Assembly (NCBI RefSeq): GCF_019083965.1
Contig: NZ_JAHRCY010000003.1
Span: forward strand, 446,706-510,705
Direction: 5' to 3'
Length of the DNA stretch: 64,000 bases
Origin: Catellatospora tritici
GTDB taxonomy: Bacteria > Actinomycetota > Actinomycetes > Mycobacteriales > Micromonosporaceae
Shown here: positions 1 to 10,232 of the stretch, piece after piece
Numbering within the stretch: the first letter of the stretch is position 1
How the letters are laid out: every line of letters begins with the position of its first letter
Translations under genes and position numbers: made by a program
The notes under the pieces: model-generated
Told to the model about the DNA's origin: nothing
What the model saw: only the letters and a program-made list of their open reading frames with translations
Database searches by the model: none

Positions 1-792
1 GGTCCGGGGCGGCGGCCAGGTGTCCGGCGGTTCGGGTGCGGGCGGGTACGCCGAGCCGGTGGGCGGGGGCGGATCGTCGTCGTCGGGCTCGGCGGTGGGG
101 TCGACACCGCAGTGGTGGTGCGGGTCGGCTTGGGCGCGGGTCGCCGAATGGAGCAGCCGGTGCAGGTCGTCGCCCGGGGGCAGCTCGACGGCGTCGGTAC
201 GGGCCTGGGCCAGCAGCCGGTGTGCCTGGTCGAAGTCACCGCAGTCGCGCCACATCCCGGCCAGCCGGACCAGCATCCGGATCGCGGTCGGATGCCCGGC
301 GCCGTGCCGCTGCTCGTACGCGGCGACGACGTCGGCGAGCTGGTCGCGGGCCTGTTCACAGCGTCCCCGGGCGTGGTCGACCACGGCCGCGTCGGCGCGG
401 GCGGCCAGGGTCCGGTCGCCGCGGTGGCCCTCGACCCGGGTGAGGTCCTCGACGAGCTGGGTGTAGAGCAGCCCGGCCCGGCCGAGCGCCCCGGTGCGGT
501 GCTGGGCCAGCGCGAGCAGCCCCAGCGCGTGCAGGGTGCGCCGGTCGAACTCGCCGTGCTGCAGCCGGGCGGCGGTGTGCGCGTACGCGGCCCAGGTGCG
601 GGCCGTGTGCGGCTCGTTGAGCTGCAGCATCACTCCGGCGTACAGCGCGGCGGTGTCCGCTTCGGACTCGTCGGCCGAGTGCGGATCGGCGTGCGCGCGT
701 GCCAGCTCGTCGCGCAGCAGCTGCTGGGCGGCGGGAAAGTCCAGCCGGGACACGAGCTGCCGAGCTTGAGCCAGCCTTCCCCCCTCAGGCAT
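1..792 (-). CDS. TPR-repeat protein, C-terminus beyond the left edge
   Basis: Reading leftward from ATG at 792, the frame stays open for 264 codons to the window edge, so the 3' end is missing. The product is helical and rich in Ala, Leu and Arg, with several roughly 34-42-residue helical pairs typical of tetratricopeptide repeats. These include YTQLVEDLTRVEGHRGD and YEQRHGAGHPTAIRMLVRLA; the second resembles the Kinesin-light-chain type TPR of actinobacterial regulators. The visible end turns acidic and Pro-rich (DDDDPPPPT). A CACGAT hexamer lies 6 nt before the ATG, suggesting leaderless transcription, and no Shine-Dalgarno sequence is visible. It is divergent from the next gene across 50 bp. 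The molecular role is unknown; TPRs usually mediate protein contacts. Confidence 0.7.
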   Translation of the reverse strand, partial: MPEGGRLAQARQLVSRLDFPAAQQLLRDELARAHADPHSADESEADTAALYAGVMLQLNEPHTARTWAAYAHTAARLQHGEFDRRTLHALGLLALAQHRTGALGRAGLLYTQLVEDLTRVEGHRGDRTLAARADAAVVDHARGRCEQARDQLADVVAAYEQRHGAGHPTAIRMLVRLAGMWRDCGDFDQAHRLLAQARTDAVELPPGDDLHRLLHSATRAQADPHHHCGVDPTAEPDDDDPPPPTGSAYPPAPEPPDTWPPPRT

Positions 793-842
793 GCAGCCAT
801 CGTGCCCGCTGCGGCACTGTCTGTGAAGTAGGCTGCGTGATC

Positions 843-1808
843 GTGCGTTTCCTGGTGTACGGCGCCGGTGCCGTGGGCGGTGCCGCCGGTGCCCTGCTGC
901 ACGCGTCCGGCCACGAGACGGTGTTGCTGGCCCGGGGTGCCCACCTGGCGGCGATACAGCGTCAGGGGTTGACCCTCGCCACGCCGGAGGACACCCGGAC
1001 CCTCCCGATCGCCGCCTACGCCGACCCGGCCGAGGTGCCGCATCCGGTGGACGCGGTGCTGCTGGCGATGAAGGGCAACGACACCGAGGCGGCGCTGCGC
1101 GCCCTGGCGGCGACCGTCGATCCGGCCACGCCGGTCGCCTGCCTGCAGAACGGCGTCGCCAACGAGCGCGCCGCCCTGCGCCTGTTTCCGAACGTGTACG
1201 CGATCTGCGTCGCCTTCCCCGCGACCCACCTCGAGCCCGGGGTCGTGGTGGCGCACAGCGCGCCGACCCCCGGCATCCTCGACCTGGGCCGCTACCCGTA
1301 CGGCGTGGACGAGGTCGCGCAGCGGATCGCCGGGGCGCTGCGCGACGCGGGATTCGCTGCGAGCCCGCGCCCGGACGTGATGCGCTGGAAGTACCGCAAG
1401 CTGCTGGTGAACCTGTCCAACGCGGTCGACGCGGTGTGCGTGCGGGACGAGGCGACAGCCGAGCTGGGCGAGCTGCTGCGGGCGGAGGCGGTCGCGGTGC
1501 TCGACGCGGCGGGGATCGACCACGCGTCGGCGGAGGAGGACCGGCTGCGTCGCGGCGACACGATCCGGCGGCAGGACGTGCCGGGCACGCCCCGGGGCGG
1601 CAGCTCGTCGTGGCAGAGCCTGGCCCGGGGCACCGGCAGCATCGAGGCCGACTACCTCAACGGCGAGATCGTGCTGCTGGGGCGGCTGCACGGGGTGGCC
1701 ACGCCGTACAACGAGCACGCCCGGCGGGTGGCGAACCTGTTCGCCCGGCAGGGGCGGCCGCCGGCATCGCTGCCGGCGGCGCAGTGGCGGACGCTGCTGA
1801 CGTCATGA
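843..1808 (+). CDS. Ketopantoate reductase (ApbA/PanE) family oxidoreductase
   Basis: This 321-residue protein starts with a Rossmann fingerprint (FLVYGAGAVGGAAGALL) and has the family's NAD(P)H-binding, NGV-containing and helical C-terminal parts (LQNGVANE, RWKYRKLLVNLSNAVDA). In the family, PanE reduces 2-dehydropantoate to pantoate in coenzyme A synthesis, but many actinobacterial members are paralogues of unknown substrate. GTG at 843 is chosen because a TAGGCT -10-like hexamer (829-834) sits 8 nt upstream, fitting leaderless initiation; GTG at 837 is the alternative. Its stop overlaps the convergent EamA transporter by 6 bp. No other pantothenate genes are nearby, so the substrate is uncertain. 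Confidence 0.8.
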   Translation: MRFLVYGAGAVGGAAGALLHASGHETVLLARGAHLAAIQRQGLTLATPEDTRTLPIAAYADPAEVPHPVDAVLLAMKGNDTEAALRALAATVDPATPVACLQNGVANERAALRLFPNVYAICVAFPATHLEPGVVVAHSAPTPGILDLGRYPYGVDEVAQRIAGALRDAGFAASPRPDVMRWKYRKLLVNLSNAVDAVCVRDEATAELGELLRAEAVAVLDAAGIDHASAEEDRLRRGDTIRRQDVPGTPRGGSSSWQSLARGTGSIEADYLNGEIVLLGRLHGVATPYNEHARRVANLFARQGRPPASLPAAQWRTLLTS

Positions 1809-2732
1809 GGTGGTGGCGGCGGCTCGCAGCGCGGGCTGTCGCGGCGCGGCCGGGCGGGTGGCCAGCCAGGAGCCGCCGAGGATGAGGGCGAACCCGGCCA
1901 GGGTGCTCGCGTGCATCGGCTCGCCGAGCAGCAGCACGCCGAGCAGCACCGCGACGGCGGGGCTGGTGTAGGAGACCAACCCGGCGGTGCCCGACCCGGC
2001 CAGCGCGATCAGCCGGTAGTAGAGCAGGAACGCCGCAGCCGTGCTGAGCAGGCCGAGCACCAGCACCGCCCCGACGGCGGAGGCGCCCGGCAGCCGGGTC
2101 GGCGCGGTGACCACGGCGAGCGGGGCCAGCAGCGCGGTGGCGATGCCGGTGGTGCCGGTGACTACGCCCAGCGACGGCACGTCGGCCAGCCGCTTCTTGA
2201 CCAGGGTGGTGGCCAGCGCGTACGAGATTCCGGCCAGCAGCACCAGTCCCGCGCCCAGCAGCTGCGAGCCGGTGCCGCCACCGAGGTCGAAGCCGACCGC
2301 CGCGGCCACCCCGACCAGGCCTGCGAGCAGCCCGAGCAGCTTGCGCCGGTCGGTCCGCTCGGCCGGGTCGACGCGCAGCGCCAGGGCGGCGATGGCCAGC
2401 GGCTGCACGGCCAGCAGCAGGGCGGTGAGCCCGGAGCTGACGTGCAGCTCGCCGTACGTGATGAGCAGCTGCGGCGCGACCACGTGCACGATCGCGAGCA
2501 GGCTGACCGCGCCCCAGCGGCCGCGCAGCGGGGCCAGGGCCCGGGCGCGTACGGCGATGGGCAGCAGCACCGCGACCGCGACGACGGTGCGGCCGAAGGC
2601 GACGGCCACCGGCGGCAGGTCGACGAGCGCGACCTTGATGAACAGGTACGGGATGCCCCACAGCACGGACATCGCGGCGAGCAGCAGCCAGGCTTGACGT
2701 TTCATGCGTTCAGCCTGCAAGCTCGCAGGCAT
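1803..2732 (-). CDS. EamA/DMT-family transporter
   Basis: This inner-membrane protein of about 300 residues has ten hydrophobic segments and the duplicated EamA architecture (first repeat from WLLLAAMSVLWGIPYLFIKVA, second from LLGAGLVLLAGISYALATTL). The family exports small metabolites or amino acids. The annotated start is ATG at 2732; an internal ATG at 2705 (MKRQAWLLL) would fit the usual N-terminus better and leave the palindrome at 2713-2730 outside the gene. It is divergent from a LysR regulator 43 bp away, the classical arrangement for regulator-controlled exporters. The substrate cannot be told from sequence. Confidence 0.82.
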   Translation of the reverse strand: MPASLQAERMKRQAWLLLAAMSVLWGIPYLFIKVALVDLPPVAVAFGRTVVAVAVLLPIAVRARALAPLRGRWGAVSLLAIVHVVAPQLLITYGELHVSSGLTALLLAVQPLAIAALALRVDPAERTDRRKLLGLLAGLVGVAAAVGFDLGGGTGSQLLGAGLVLLAGISYALATTLVKKRLADVPSLGVVTGTTGIATALLAPLAVVTAPTRLPGASAVGAVLVLGLLSTAAAFLLYYRLIALAGSGTAGLVSYTSPAVAVLLGVLLLGEPMHASTLAGFALILGGSWLATRPAAPRQPALRAAATTS

Positions 2733-2754
2733 AAGCAGTAGTCATTACTTGCTT
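2713..2754. promoter_or_regulatory. Divergent operator region between EamA transporter and LysR gene
   Basis: Two inverted repeats lie back to back. The first (2713-2730) is a near-perfect 18-bp palindrome with arms GCCTGC/GCAGGC around an AGCT centre. The second (2733-2754) has arms AAGCA/TGCTT, with inner GTA/TAC. LysR-type regulators commonly bind such interrupted dyads between themselves and a divergent target, so autoregulation plus control of the transporter is inferred. If the transporter starts at 2732 rather than 2705, the first palindrome lies inside its coding sequence. Confidence 0.5.
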
Positions 2755-2775
2755 CATGACCTTTAAGGAATACTG

Positions 2776-3720
2776 ATGATCGACGTCCAGCGGCTGCGCA
2801 TCCTGCGGGAGGTCGCCGCGCACGGCAGCTTCAGCCGGGCCGCGAACGCGCTGCTGCTCACCCCGTCGGCGGTCTCACAGCACATCGCGGCGCTGGAGCG
2901 CTCGGTCGGCACGCCCGTGGTGGCGCGCGGGGCGCGCGGCACCGAACTCACCCCGGCGGGCCGGGTGCTGGTCGAGTCGGCCGAGGTGGTGCTGGCCGAA
3001 CTCACCCACGCCCGGGTGCGCCTGGACCGGCTCGCCGAAGCCAATCCCGACCATCTCGCGGTGGCCACGTTCATCAGCGGCGGCCAGCGGCTGCTGCCGC
3101 CCGCGCTCACCCGACTGGCCGAGTCCCACCCCGGCGTGGAGACCACGGTGCTGGAGCACGAACCCGAGGAGAGCCTGGCCCTGGTCCGGCAGGGAAAGGC
3201 CGACCTCGCACTGGCGTACCACTTCGACGGGCCGCCGCCGGTGCGCCCCGGCGACCGCTCGGGTCTGCTGTGGACGCCGCTGCTGGACGACCCCCTGTTC
3301 GTGGTGCTGCCCCCGGGTCACCCGCTGGCCGACCGGGACCGGCTCGCCCTGGCCGACCTGGCCGAGCAGCGGTGGGTGCAGGGCTGCCAGAGCATCGCCG
3401 ACATGTTCGCCGGGTACGCCGCCATCGCCGGGTTCGCGCCCCGCATCTCCTGCCGCGCCACCGACTACGGCTTCGCGCTGTCGCTGGTCGCCGCGGGGGT
3501 CGGCATCGGCGTGGTCCCGTTCGTGGCGCTGACCACGGCGCCACCGGAGGTGACCGCGGTGCCACTGTCCGGTCCGGCCCCGACCCGCTACCTGGGCGCG
3601 GTCACCGCCAGCCGCCGTACCCGCCCCATCACCCAGGACCTGCTGCGCGCGCTCCGACAGACGGCCGCGACCCTCCACCCGGCACCCGCGGCCGGTATGG
3701 TGGCGCGCACGACGACGTAG
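2776..3720 (+). CDS. LysR-family transcriptional regulator
   Basis: This 314-residue protein has an N-terminal LysR helix-turn-helix (residues about 1-60: LRILREVAAHGSFSRAANAL, then TPSAVSQHIAALE) followed by the periplasmic-binding-fold effector domain (from about residue 90). Length is normal for the family. ATG at 2776 is preceded by AAGGAA about 7 nt upstream. It is divergent from the EamA exporter and is followed after 11 bp by a short-chain dehydrogenase on the same strand, with which it may be co-transcribed. It probably controls the divergent exporter in response to a small molecule. The effector is unknown. Confidence 0.88.
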   Translation: MIDVQRLRILREVAAHGSFSRAANALLLTPSAVSQHIAALERSVGTPVVARGARGTELTPAGRVLVESAEVVLAELTHARVRLDRLAEANPDHLAVATFISGGQRLLPPALTRLAESHPGVETTVLEHEPEESLALVRQGKADLALAYHFDGPPPVRPGDRSGLLWTPLLDDPLFVVLPPGHPLADRDRLALADLAEQRWVQGCQSIADMFAGYAAIAGFAPRISCRATDYGFALSLVAAGVGIGVVPFVALTTAPPEVTAVPLSGPAPTRYLGAVTASRRTRPITQDLLRALRQTAATLHPAPAAGMVARTTT

Positions 3721-3731
3721 GGAGCGGCCGG

Positions 3732-4568
3732 ATGGCACGGGCGATCGCGGGGCTGACCGTGGCGGTGACCGGTGCCGCCCGGGGCATCGGGGCGGCGATC
3801 GCCGCCGAGTTGGCCGCCGCGGGTGCTCGCGTGGTGCTCGGCGACCTCGACGAGATCGCCGTGACCGCGACCGCCGCCACGCTGCCGGGCGACGCGCTCG
3901 CGGTGGCGCTGGACGTGACCGACCCGGCCTCGGTGGCCGCTTTCCTGGACCGGGCCGAGGAGGCCTTCGGCCCGGTGGACGTGCTGGTCAACAACGCGGG
4001 CGTGATGTGGGTGGGCCCGTTCGGAGCCGAGCCGCACGCGGCCGCCCGGCGCCAGTTCGACGTCAACGTGCACGGGGTGCGGCACGGCTTCCTCGCCGCC
4101 GCGCCGCGCATGCGGGCCCGGGGTCGCGGCCACATCGTCACGGTCGCCTCGGCCGCGAGCCGGATCAGCCCGCCCGGCGAAGCCACCTACGCCGCCACCA
4201 AGCACGCCGTGTACGGCTACGCCCTGGCCGCCCGGCACGAGCTGGCGGGCAGTGGGGTCCAGGTGACGGTGGTGATGCCGTCGGTGGTGGAGACGGAGCT
4301 CGCGGTGGGCACCAGCCACGGCTCGGTGCGGCGGCTGACCCCGGCCGAGGTGGCGCGAGCGGTGCTGGGGGCGATCCGGCGACCCCGCTTCGAGGTGTTC
4401 GTGCCGGGGCGGCTCGGCCCGTTGACCCGGCTGTTGGCGCTGCTGCCGCAGGGCGGGCGGGACCTGGCGTACCGGTTGCTGGTACCGGACCAGGTGGTGC
4501 TGCGCGACGAAGCGGCCCGGGTCCGCTATCAGGACGAGGCGGGACTGTCCGAACGGGATGCCCGATAG
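3732..4568 (+). CDS. Short-chain dehydrogenase/reductase
   Basis: This is a 278-residue classical SDR. The dinucleotide-binding motif is VTGAARGIGAAIA near the N-terminus. It is followed by VLVNNAG, the catalytic Ser region (VASAAS) and YAATK, which supplies the catalytic Tyr and Lys. After the core there is a positively charged C-terminal extension (LLPQGGRDLAYRLL) often seen in actinobacterial SDRs that associate with membranes or lipids. ATG at 3732 has GGAGCGG upstream and lies 11 bp behind the LysR stop, so an operon with the regulator is likely. NAD(P)H-dependent oxidation or reduction of an alcohol/ketone is the family reaction; the substrate is unknown. Confidence 0.85.
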   Translation: MARAIAGLTVAVTGAARGIGAAIAAELAAAGARVVLGDLDEIAVTATAATLPGDALAVALDVTDPASVAAFLDRAEEAFGPVDVLVNNAGVMWVGPFGAEPHAAARRQFDVNVHGVRHGFLAAAPRMRARGRGHIVTVASAASRISPPGEATYAATKHAVYGYALAARHELAGSGVQVTVVMPSVVETELAVGTSHGSVRRLTPAEVARAVLGAIRRPRFEVFVPGRLGPLTRLLALLPQGGRDLAYRLLVPDQVVLRDEAARVRYQDEAGLSERDAR

Positions 4569-4581
4569 GGACGAACGTCTT

Positions 4582-4616
4582 GTGACCTAGGTCACCTAGA
4601 TATTACCCTTCGGTAA
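4582..4616. promoter_or_regulatory. Palindromic operator candidate upstream of the SGNH esterase
   Basis: A perfect 14-bp palindrome GTGACCTAGGTCAC (4582-4595) is followed 7 bp later by a short inverted repeat TTACC-CTTC-GGTAA (4603-4616). Both lie 70-100 bp before the secreted esterase ATG, in the expected promoter zone. The protein that binds is unknown; a dimeric GntR- or TetR-type repressor would suit such symmetry. The second repeat could also be an RNA hairpin in the leader. Confidence 0.4.
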
Positions 4617-4683
4617 CCGCGTGCCCGCGCGGGAGTCGTACCCCCGTCCGTGTCTTCTCCGTCCCCCCGGAAGGCAGGCCCCC

Positions 4684-5508
4684 ATGCGCCTCGCGCGCCC
4701 CTCCCTCGTGCTCGCGGCCGCCGCGGCCGCGGTCATGCTGCTGGCCAGCCCGGCCGCCGCCGCCGTCACCCCACCCAACTCCATCGCCAGCATGGGTGAC
4801 TCGATCACCCGCGGCTTCAACGCCTGCGGCTGGTACACCGACTGCACCGCCCGGTCGTTCAGCACCGGCAACTACGCCTCGGTCAGCAGCCACTACTCGC
4901 GGATCCTGGCCAAGAACTCCGCCATCAGCGGCAAGAACTACAACGACGCCAAGAGCGGCGCCAAGGCCGCCGACATGCCCGGCCAGGCGGCCACGGCGGT
5001 CGGCCAGAACGCGCAGTACGTGACGATCCTGATCGGCGCCAACGACGCCTGCACGAGCTCGGAGGCGTCGATGACCTCGGTCGCGTCGTACCGTGCCTCG
5101 ATCGACTCGGCGCTGAACACGCTCAAGTCCGGGCTGCCCAACGCCAAGGTGGCGCTGATCTCCATCCCGGACGTCAAGCGGCTGTGGCAGGTCGGCAAGG
5201 ACAACTCCTCGGCCCGCTCGACCTGGTCGCTGTTCGGGATCTGCCAGTCGCTGTTGGCGAACCCGACCTCGACCGCGCAGGCCGACGTGGACCGCCGCGA
5301 CCGGGTGCGGCAGCGAGTCGTCGACTTCAACACCCAGCTCGCCCAGGCCTGCGCCGCGTACGGCCCGAACTGCGACATCGACGACAACGCGGTCTTCAAC
5401 TACCCGTTCGTCCTGTCGCAGGTCAGCACCTGGGACTACTTCCACCCGAACACCTCGGGCCAGGCCGTGCTGGCCCAGGCCTCCTACGCCGCCGGCTTCG
5501 GCTTCTGA
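4684..5508 (+). CDS. Secreted SGNH/GDSL-type lipase or esterase
   Basis: The 274-residue product begins with a clear Sec signal peptide (MRLARPSLVLAAAAAAVMLL, then ASPAAAA). SGNH blocks follow in order: SMGDSITRG (nucleophile Ser), an oxyanion Asn/Gly region, IGANDAC (block III), and DYFHPNTSG with the Asp/His of block V near the C-terminus. Paired cysteines (ACGWYTDC) suggest disulfides in the secreted enzyme. It probably hydrolyses ester bonds in lipids or acetylated polysaccharides outside the cell. ATG at 4684 is supported by GAAGGCAGG upstream and by the signal peptide beginning there. A strong hairpin terminator follows. It neighbours a chitinase, consistent with a secreted degradative set. 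Confidence 0.86.
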   Translation: MRLARPSLVLAAAAAAVMLLASPAAAAVTPPNSIASMGDSITRGFNACGWYTDCTARSFSTGNYASVSSHYSRILAKNSAISGKNYNDAKSGAKAADMPGQAATAVGQNAQYVTILIGANDACTSSEASMTSVASYRASIDSALNTLKSGLPNAKVALISIPDVKRLWQVGKDNSSARSTWSLFGICQSLLANPTSTAQADVDRRDRVRQRVVDFNTQLAQACAAYGPNCDIDDNAVFNYPFVLSQVSTWDYFHPNTSGQAVLAQASYAAGFGF

Positions 5509-5517
5509 GGGTTGAGG

Positions 5518-5562
5518 AAGGGCCCCTTCTCATTGCTTTCCGTAGCAGAAGGGGCCCCTTTT
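5518..5562. terminator. Hairpin terminator after the SGNH esterase (family C copy 1)
   Basis: Arms AAGGGCCCCTTCT (5518-5530) and AGAAGGGGCCCCTT (5547-5560) form a 13-bp stem followed by TTTT on the + strand. The loop ATTGCTTTCCGTAG nearly matches that of the copy at 9623-9671, so this belongs to a dispersed terminator family. Confidence 0.75.
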
Positions 5563-5626
5563 CACGCCGCCGCGCGGCTGCGAGCACCGGGCGATGGTGG
5601 CACAAATAAAATCGACAACACTCTTT

Positions 5627-5638
5627 ACTGTTAACAGT
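5627..5638. promoter_or_regulatory. Palindrome upstream of the chitinase gene
   Basis: ACTGTTAACAGT is a perfect 12-bp palindrome in an AT-richer patch (5601-5650) about 120 bp before the chitinase start, where a promoter would be expected. It does not match the GlcNAc-responsive dre consensus of DasR (ACTGGTCTAGACCAGT) except at its ACTG...CAGT ends. It is a candidate operator only. Confidence 0.35.
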
Positions 5639-5760
5639 CTTAAACCTTAGGGTGTACCCAAGCTCATGAGCGCCTGAAGTCCCCAAGCTCGCCGTCGGGC
5701 GACGTGCTCCCCGAAGCCGTCGCCCGCCGCGCGCTACACGACGAAAGGGCTCCCCCCGCC

Positions 5761-7335
5761 ATGAGAAGATCCCTGCGCGCCGGTCTCGCCACCCTCAGCG
5801 TGGCCCTGATCGCCGGTGCCGCCTCCCTCATCGGTTCCACCCCCGCCTACGCCGCCACCGCCGCCTTCACCAAGGTGCAGGACTGGGGCACCGGCTACGA
5901 GGGCAAGTTCACCGTCACCAACAACACCTCCAGCACGATCACCAGCTGGAACGTCCAGTTCGACCTGCCCAGCGGCGCGACCATGGGCACCGCCTGGGAC
6001 GCGGTCGTCACCAAGTCCGGCCAGCACGTCACCGCCGCCAACGCGGGTTGGAACGGCACCATCAACCCCGGCGGCACCGCCTCGTTCGGCTTCAATGTGA
6101 GCGGCTCCGGCAATCCGCTCAACTGCACCGTCAACGGCGCCTCCTGCGGCGGCGGCACCCCGCCCTCCTCGCCGCCCCCGGCCGGGGTCCCCGGCAAGCC
6201 CGGCAACCCGTCGGTCGGCACCGTCACCAACAGCTCCATCGCGCTGAGCTGGGGCGCCTCCACCGGTACGGTCACCGGTTACCGCGTCTACGAGGGCACC
6301 ACCGTGCGGGCCACCGTCACGGGCACCTCGGCGACCATCACCGGGCTGGGCACCTGCACGGCGCACACCTACACCGTGAAGGCGTACAACGGCAACGGCG
6401 AGTCCGCGGCCAGCAACGCGGCGTCGGCCACCACCACCGGCTGCACCACCAGCGGCTTCAAGGGCGCCGCGCCGTACTACTACGTCGGCTGGGGCAACCC
6501 GCCCACCCCGAGCACGGTCATGTCGGCCACCGGCATCAAGTGGTTCACGATGGCGTTCGTGCTGTCGGGCGGCGGCTGCACCCCGGCCTGGGACGGCAGC
6601 CGTCCGCTGACCGGCGGCGCCGACCAGAGCACCATCAACGCGATCAAGGCGGCGGGCGGCGACATCGTGCCGTCGTTCGGTGGCTGGAGCGGCAACAAGC
6701 TCGGCCCGAACTGCTCCACCCCGGCCGCGCTGGCCGGGGCGTACCAGCAGGTCATCAACGCGTACAGCCTGAAGGCCATCGACATCGACATCGAGAACAC
6801 CGACGAGTTCGAGAACGAGGTCGTGCAGGACCGCATCCTCAACGCGCTGAAGATCGTCAAGCAGAACAACCCCGGCATCAAGACGATCATCACGTTCGGC
6901 ACCTCCACCACCGGCCCGTCCTGGTGGGGCACCCGCCTGATCAACCAGTCGGCGGCGCTGGGCACCAACATCGACATCTTCACCATCATGCCGTTCGACT
7001 TCGGCGGCGGCGCCAACATGTACCAGAACACGGTCAACGCCGCCGAAGGGCTGAAGACCGCCCTGAAGACGGCGTACGGCTGGAGCGACGCCACCGCGTA
7101 CGCCCACATCGGCATCTCCGGCATGAACGGCCTGTCCGACCAGCAGGAGCTGACCAGCACCGCGACCTGGACCCAGATCCGCGACTGGGCCAACAGCCAC
7201 GCCATCGCGCGGCTGGCGTTCTGGTCGGTCAACCGCGACCGGGGCTGCGCCGGTGGCGGCGTGGTCTCCAACTGCAGCGGCATCGCCCAGTCCGACTGGG
7301 ACTTCACCCGCATCACCGCCGGCTTCACCCGCTGA
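5761..7335 (+). CDS. Secreted chitinase: CBM2, fibronectin III and GH18 domains
   Basis: The 524-residue product has a signal peptide (about 1-31, ending TPAYAA). It is followed by a family-2 carbohydrate-binding module (about 32-125; SWNVQFDLPSG, WNGTINPGGTASFGF), a Pro/Ser linker, one FnIII domain (about 146-225; WGASTGTVTGYRVYEG, YTVKAYNGNGES) and a GH18 catalytic barrel (about 232-524). The barrel shows SFGGWSG and the catalytic DIDIE, with the acid Glu at about residue 345. The usual DG at the start of the DGxDxDxE motif is replaced by KA, as in a GH18 subgroup. It should cleave chitin outside the cell. The start at 5761 begins the signal peptide; weak AAGGG lies upstream. Confidence 0.9.
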   Translation: MRRSLRAGLATLSVALIAGAASLIGSTPAYAATAAFTKVQDWGTGYEGKFTVTNNTSSTITSWNVQFDLPSGATMGTAWDAVVTKSGQHVTAANAGWNGTINPGGTASFGFNVSGSGNPLNCTVNGASCGGGTPPSSPPPAGVPGKPGNPSVGTVTNSSIALSWGASTGTVTGYRVYEGTTVRATVTGTSATITGLGTCTAHTYTVKAYNGNGESAASNAASATTTGCTTSGFKGAAPYYYVGWGNPPTPSTVMSATGIKWFTMAFVLSGGGCTPAWDGSRPLTGGADQSTINAIKAAGGDIVPSFGGWSGNKLGPNCSTPAALAGAYQQVINAYSLKAIDIDIENTDEFENEVVQDRILNALKIVKQNNPGIKTIITFGTSTTGPSWWGTRLINQSAALGTNIDIFTIMPFDFGGGANMYQNTVNAAEGLKTALKTAYGWSDATAYAHIGISGMNGLSDQQELTSTATWTQIRDWANSHAIARLAFWSVNRDRGCAGGGVVSNCSGIAQSDWDFTRITAGFTR

Positions 7336-7352
7336 CCCGGTCGACCGCGCGG

Positions 7353-7460
7353 CCGGGTAACCGGGTAACCGGGTGACCGGGTGACCGGGTGACCGGGTGA
7401 CCGGGTGACCGGGTGACCGGGTGACCGGGTGACCGGGTGACCGGGTGACCGGGTGACCGG
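7353..7460. repeat. Octanucleotide tandem array, about 13.5 copies of CCGGGTGA
   Basis: Two copies of CCGGGTAA are followed by eleven uninterrupted CCGGGTGA copies (7369-7456) and a partial unit. It begins just after the chitinase stop. The 8-bp unit is not a multiple of three and lies outside any gene. Such arrays are prone to slippage and could vary in length between strains. Confidence 0.95.
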
Positions 7461-7485
7461 CGCGAGCGCCGTCCAGATCCACAAA

Positions 7486-7540
7486 GTTGCCGGGCAATCG
7501 GGCGTATCGGTGGTCAAGATACGCACGATTGCCCGGCAAC
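7486..7540. repeat. Dispersed palindromic repeat family A, copy 1
   Basis: Left arm (7486-7508) contains TTGCCGGGCAATCGGGCGTA; the right arm (7518-7540) is its reverse complement with one mismatch, around a 9-bp loop. Three more copies occur at 29939, 39831 and 47541, always between genes. Each arm also has an internal TTGCCGGGCAA palindrome. Confidence 0.85.
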
Positions 7541-7608
7541 ATGAGCGATCAACATGGGGCGGGACCGGTTCGCGGGAGATCGCCCGCGCGCATAAAGCGG
7601 ACAATTAG

Positions 7609-9622
<2,014 letters not shown>

Positions 9623-9624
<2 letters not shown>

Positions 9625-9671
9625 GGAAGGGCCCCTTCTTATCGCTTTCCGTAGTGGAAGGGCCCCTTCTT
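9623..9671. terminator. Hairpin terminator after the MFS gene (family C copy 2)
   Basis: AAGGAAGGGCCCCTTCTT (9623-9640) pairs with GGAAGGGCCCCTTCTT (9656-9671) around ATCGCTTTCCGTAGT. The left arm begins within the TAA stop of the MFS gene. Each arm is itself palindromic (AAGGGCCCTT-like), so alternative folds exist. Confidence 0.7.
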
Positions 9672-9785
9672 GACGCCGATCCCCGCTGCGCTGCGATGTG
9701 GCGGCGATGTGGCGCGGATGTGAACCACGTCCGTTCCTCGGGACGGTGCTCGGATCATGGCCGGGGTACGTGCCACGCTGAGGGG

Positions 9786-10232
9786 ATGAACGGGACCGGT
9801 GCGGTGGTGGCGGTGGTGGCGTTGGTCGCCGCGACCGTCGCCGGGCTGGTCCACCGTCGGCGCGCGGGTACCGTACGTCAGGTGTCGAACGACGACGGCC
9901 ACCCGGCACTGCTACGCGAGCTCGGGGTCCCCACGGGGACCGTCACCCTGCTGCAGTTCTCCTCCGCGTTCTGTGCGCCCTGCCGCGCCACCCGGGTGAT
10001 CTGCGCGCACGTGGCCGAGACCGTGCCCGGCGTCGCCCACGTCGAGATCGACGCGGAGAGCCGCCTGGAAGCGGTGCGGGCGCTGGACATCTGGCGTACG
10101 CCCACCGTCCTGGTCATCGACGCCACCGGCCGGATCGCCGGGCGGGCCCAGGGCACCCCCACCCGGGCGCAGGTGCTGGCCGCCGTGGCGCCGCTGCTGT
10201 CCGTCGCCGACCCCGAGAAGAGTTCCGCATGA
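9786..10232 (+). CDS. Membrane-anchored thioredoxin-like protein
   Basis: The 148-residue product has an N-terminal transmembrane helix (about residues 4-20, VVAVVALVAATVAGLV). It is followed by a thioredoxin fold with the redox motif CAPC (in SSAFCAPCRATR) and the cis-Pro region WRTPTVLVID. ATG at 9786 follows GAGGGG. The stop overlaps the DUF4395 start as ATGA, so the two genes are co-translated. This pairing is common in actinobacteria and suggests thiol-disulfide exchange at the membrane, with DUF4395 as partner. The substrate is not known. Confidence 0.85.
   Translation: MNGTGAVVAVVALVAATVAGLVHRRRAGTVRQVSNDDGHPALLRELGVPTGTVTLLQFSSAFCAPCRATRVICAHVAETVPGVAHVEIDAESRLEAVRALDIWRTPTVLVIDATGRIAGRAQGTPTRAQVLAAVAPLLSVADPEKSSA

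Noticed and set aside
7353..7460. CRISPR array
   Set aside because: The repeats are directly contiguous 8-mers without spacers; the arrays at 10828 and 24510 likewise have no spacers, and no cas gene is present.
5734..7542. A long minus-strand frame across the chitinase and the octanucleotide array
   Set aside because: Its N-terminus is the translated tandem array (HPVTRSPG repeats) and the rest is antisense to a clear GH18 gene.
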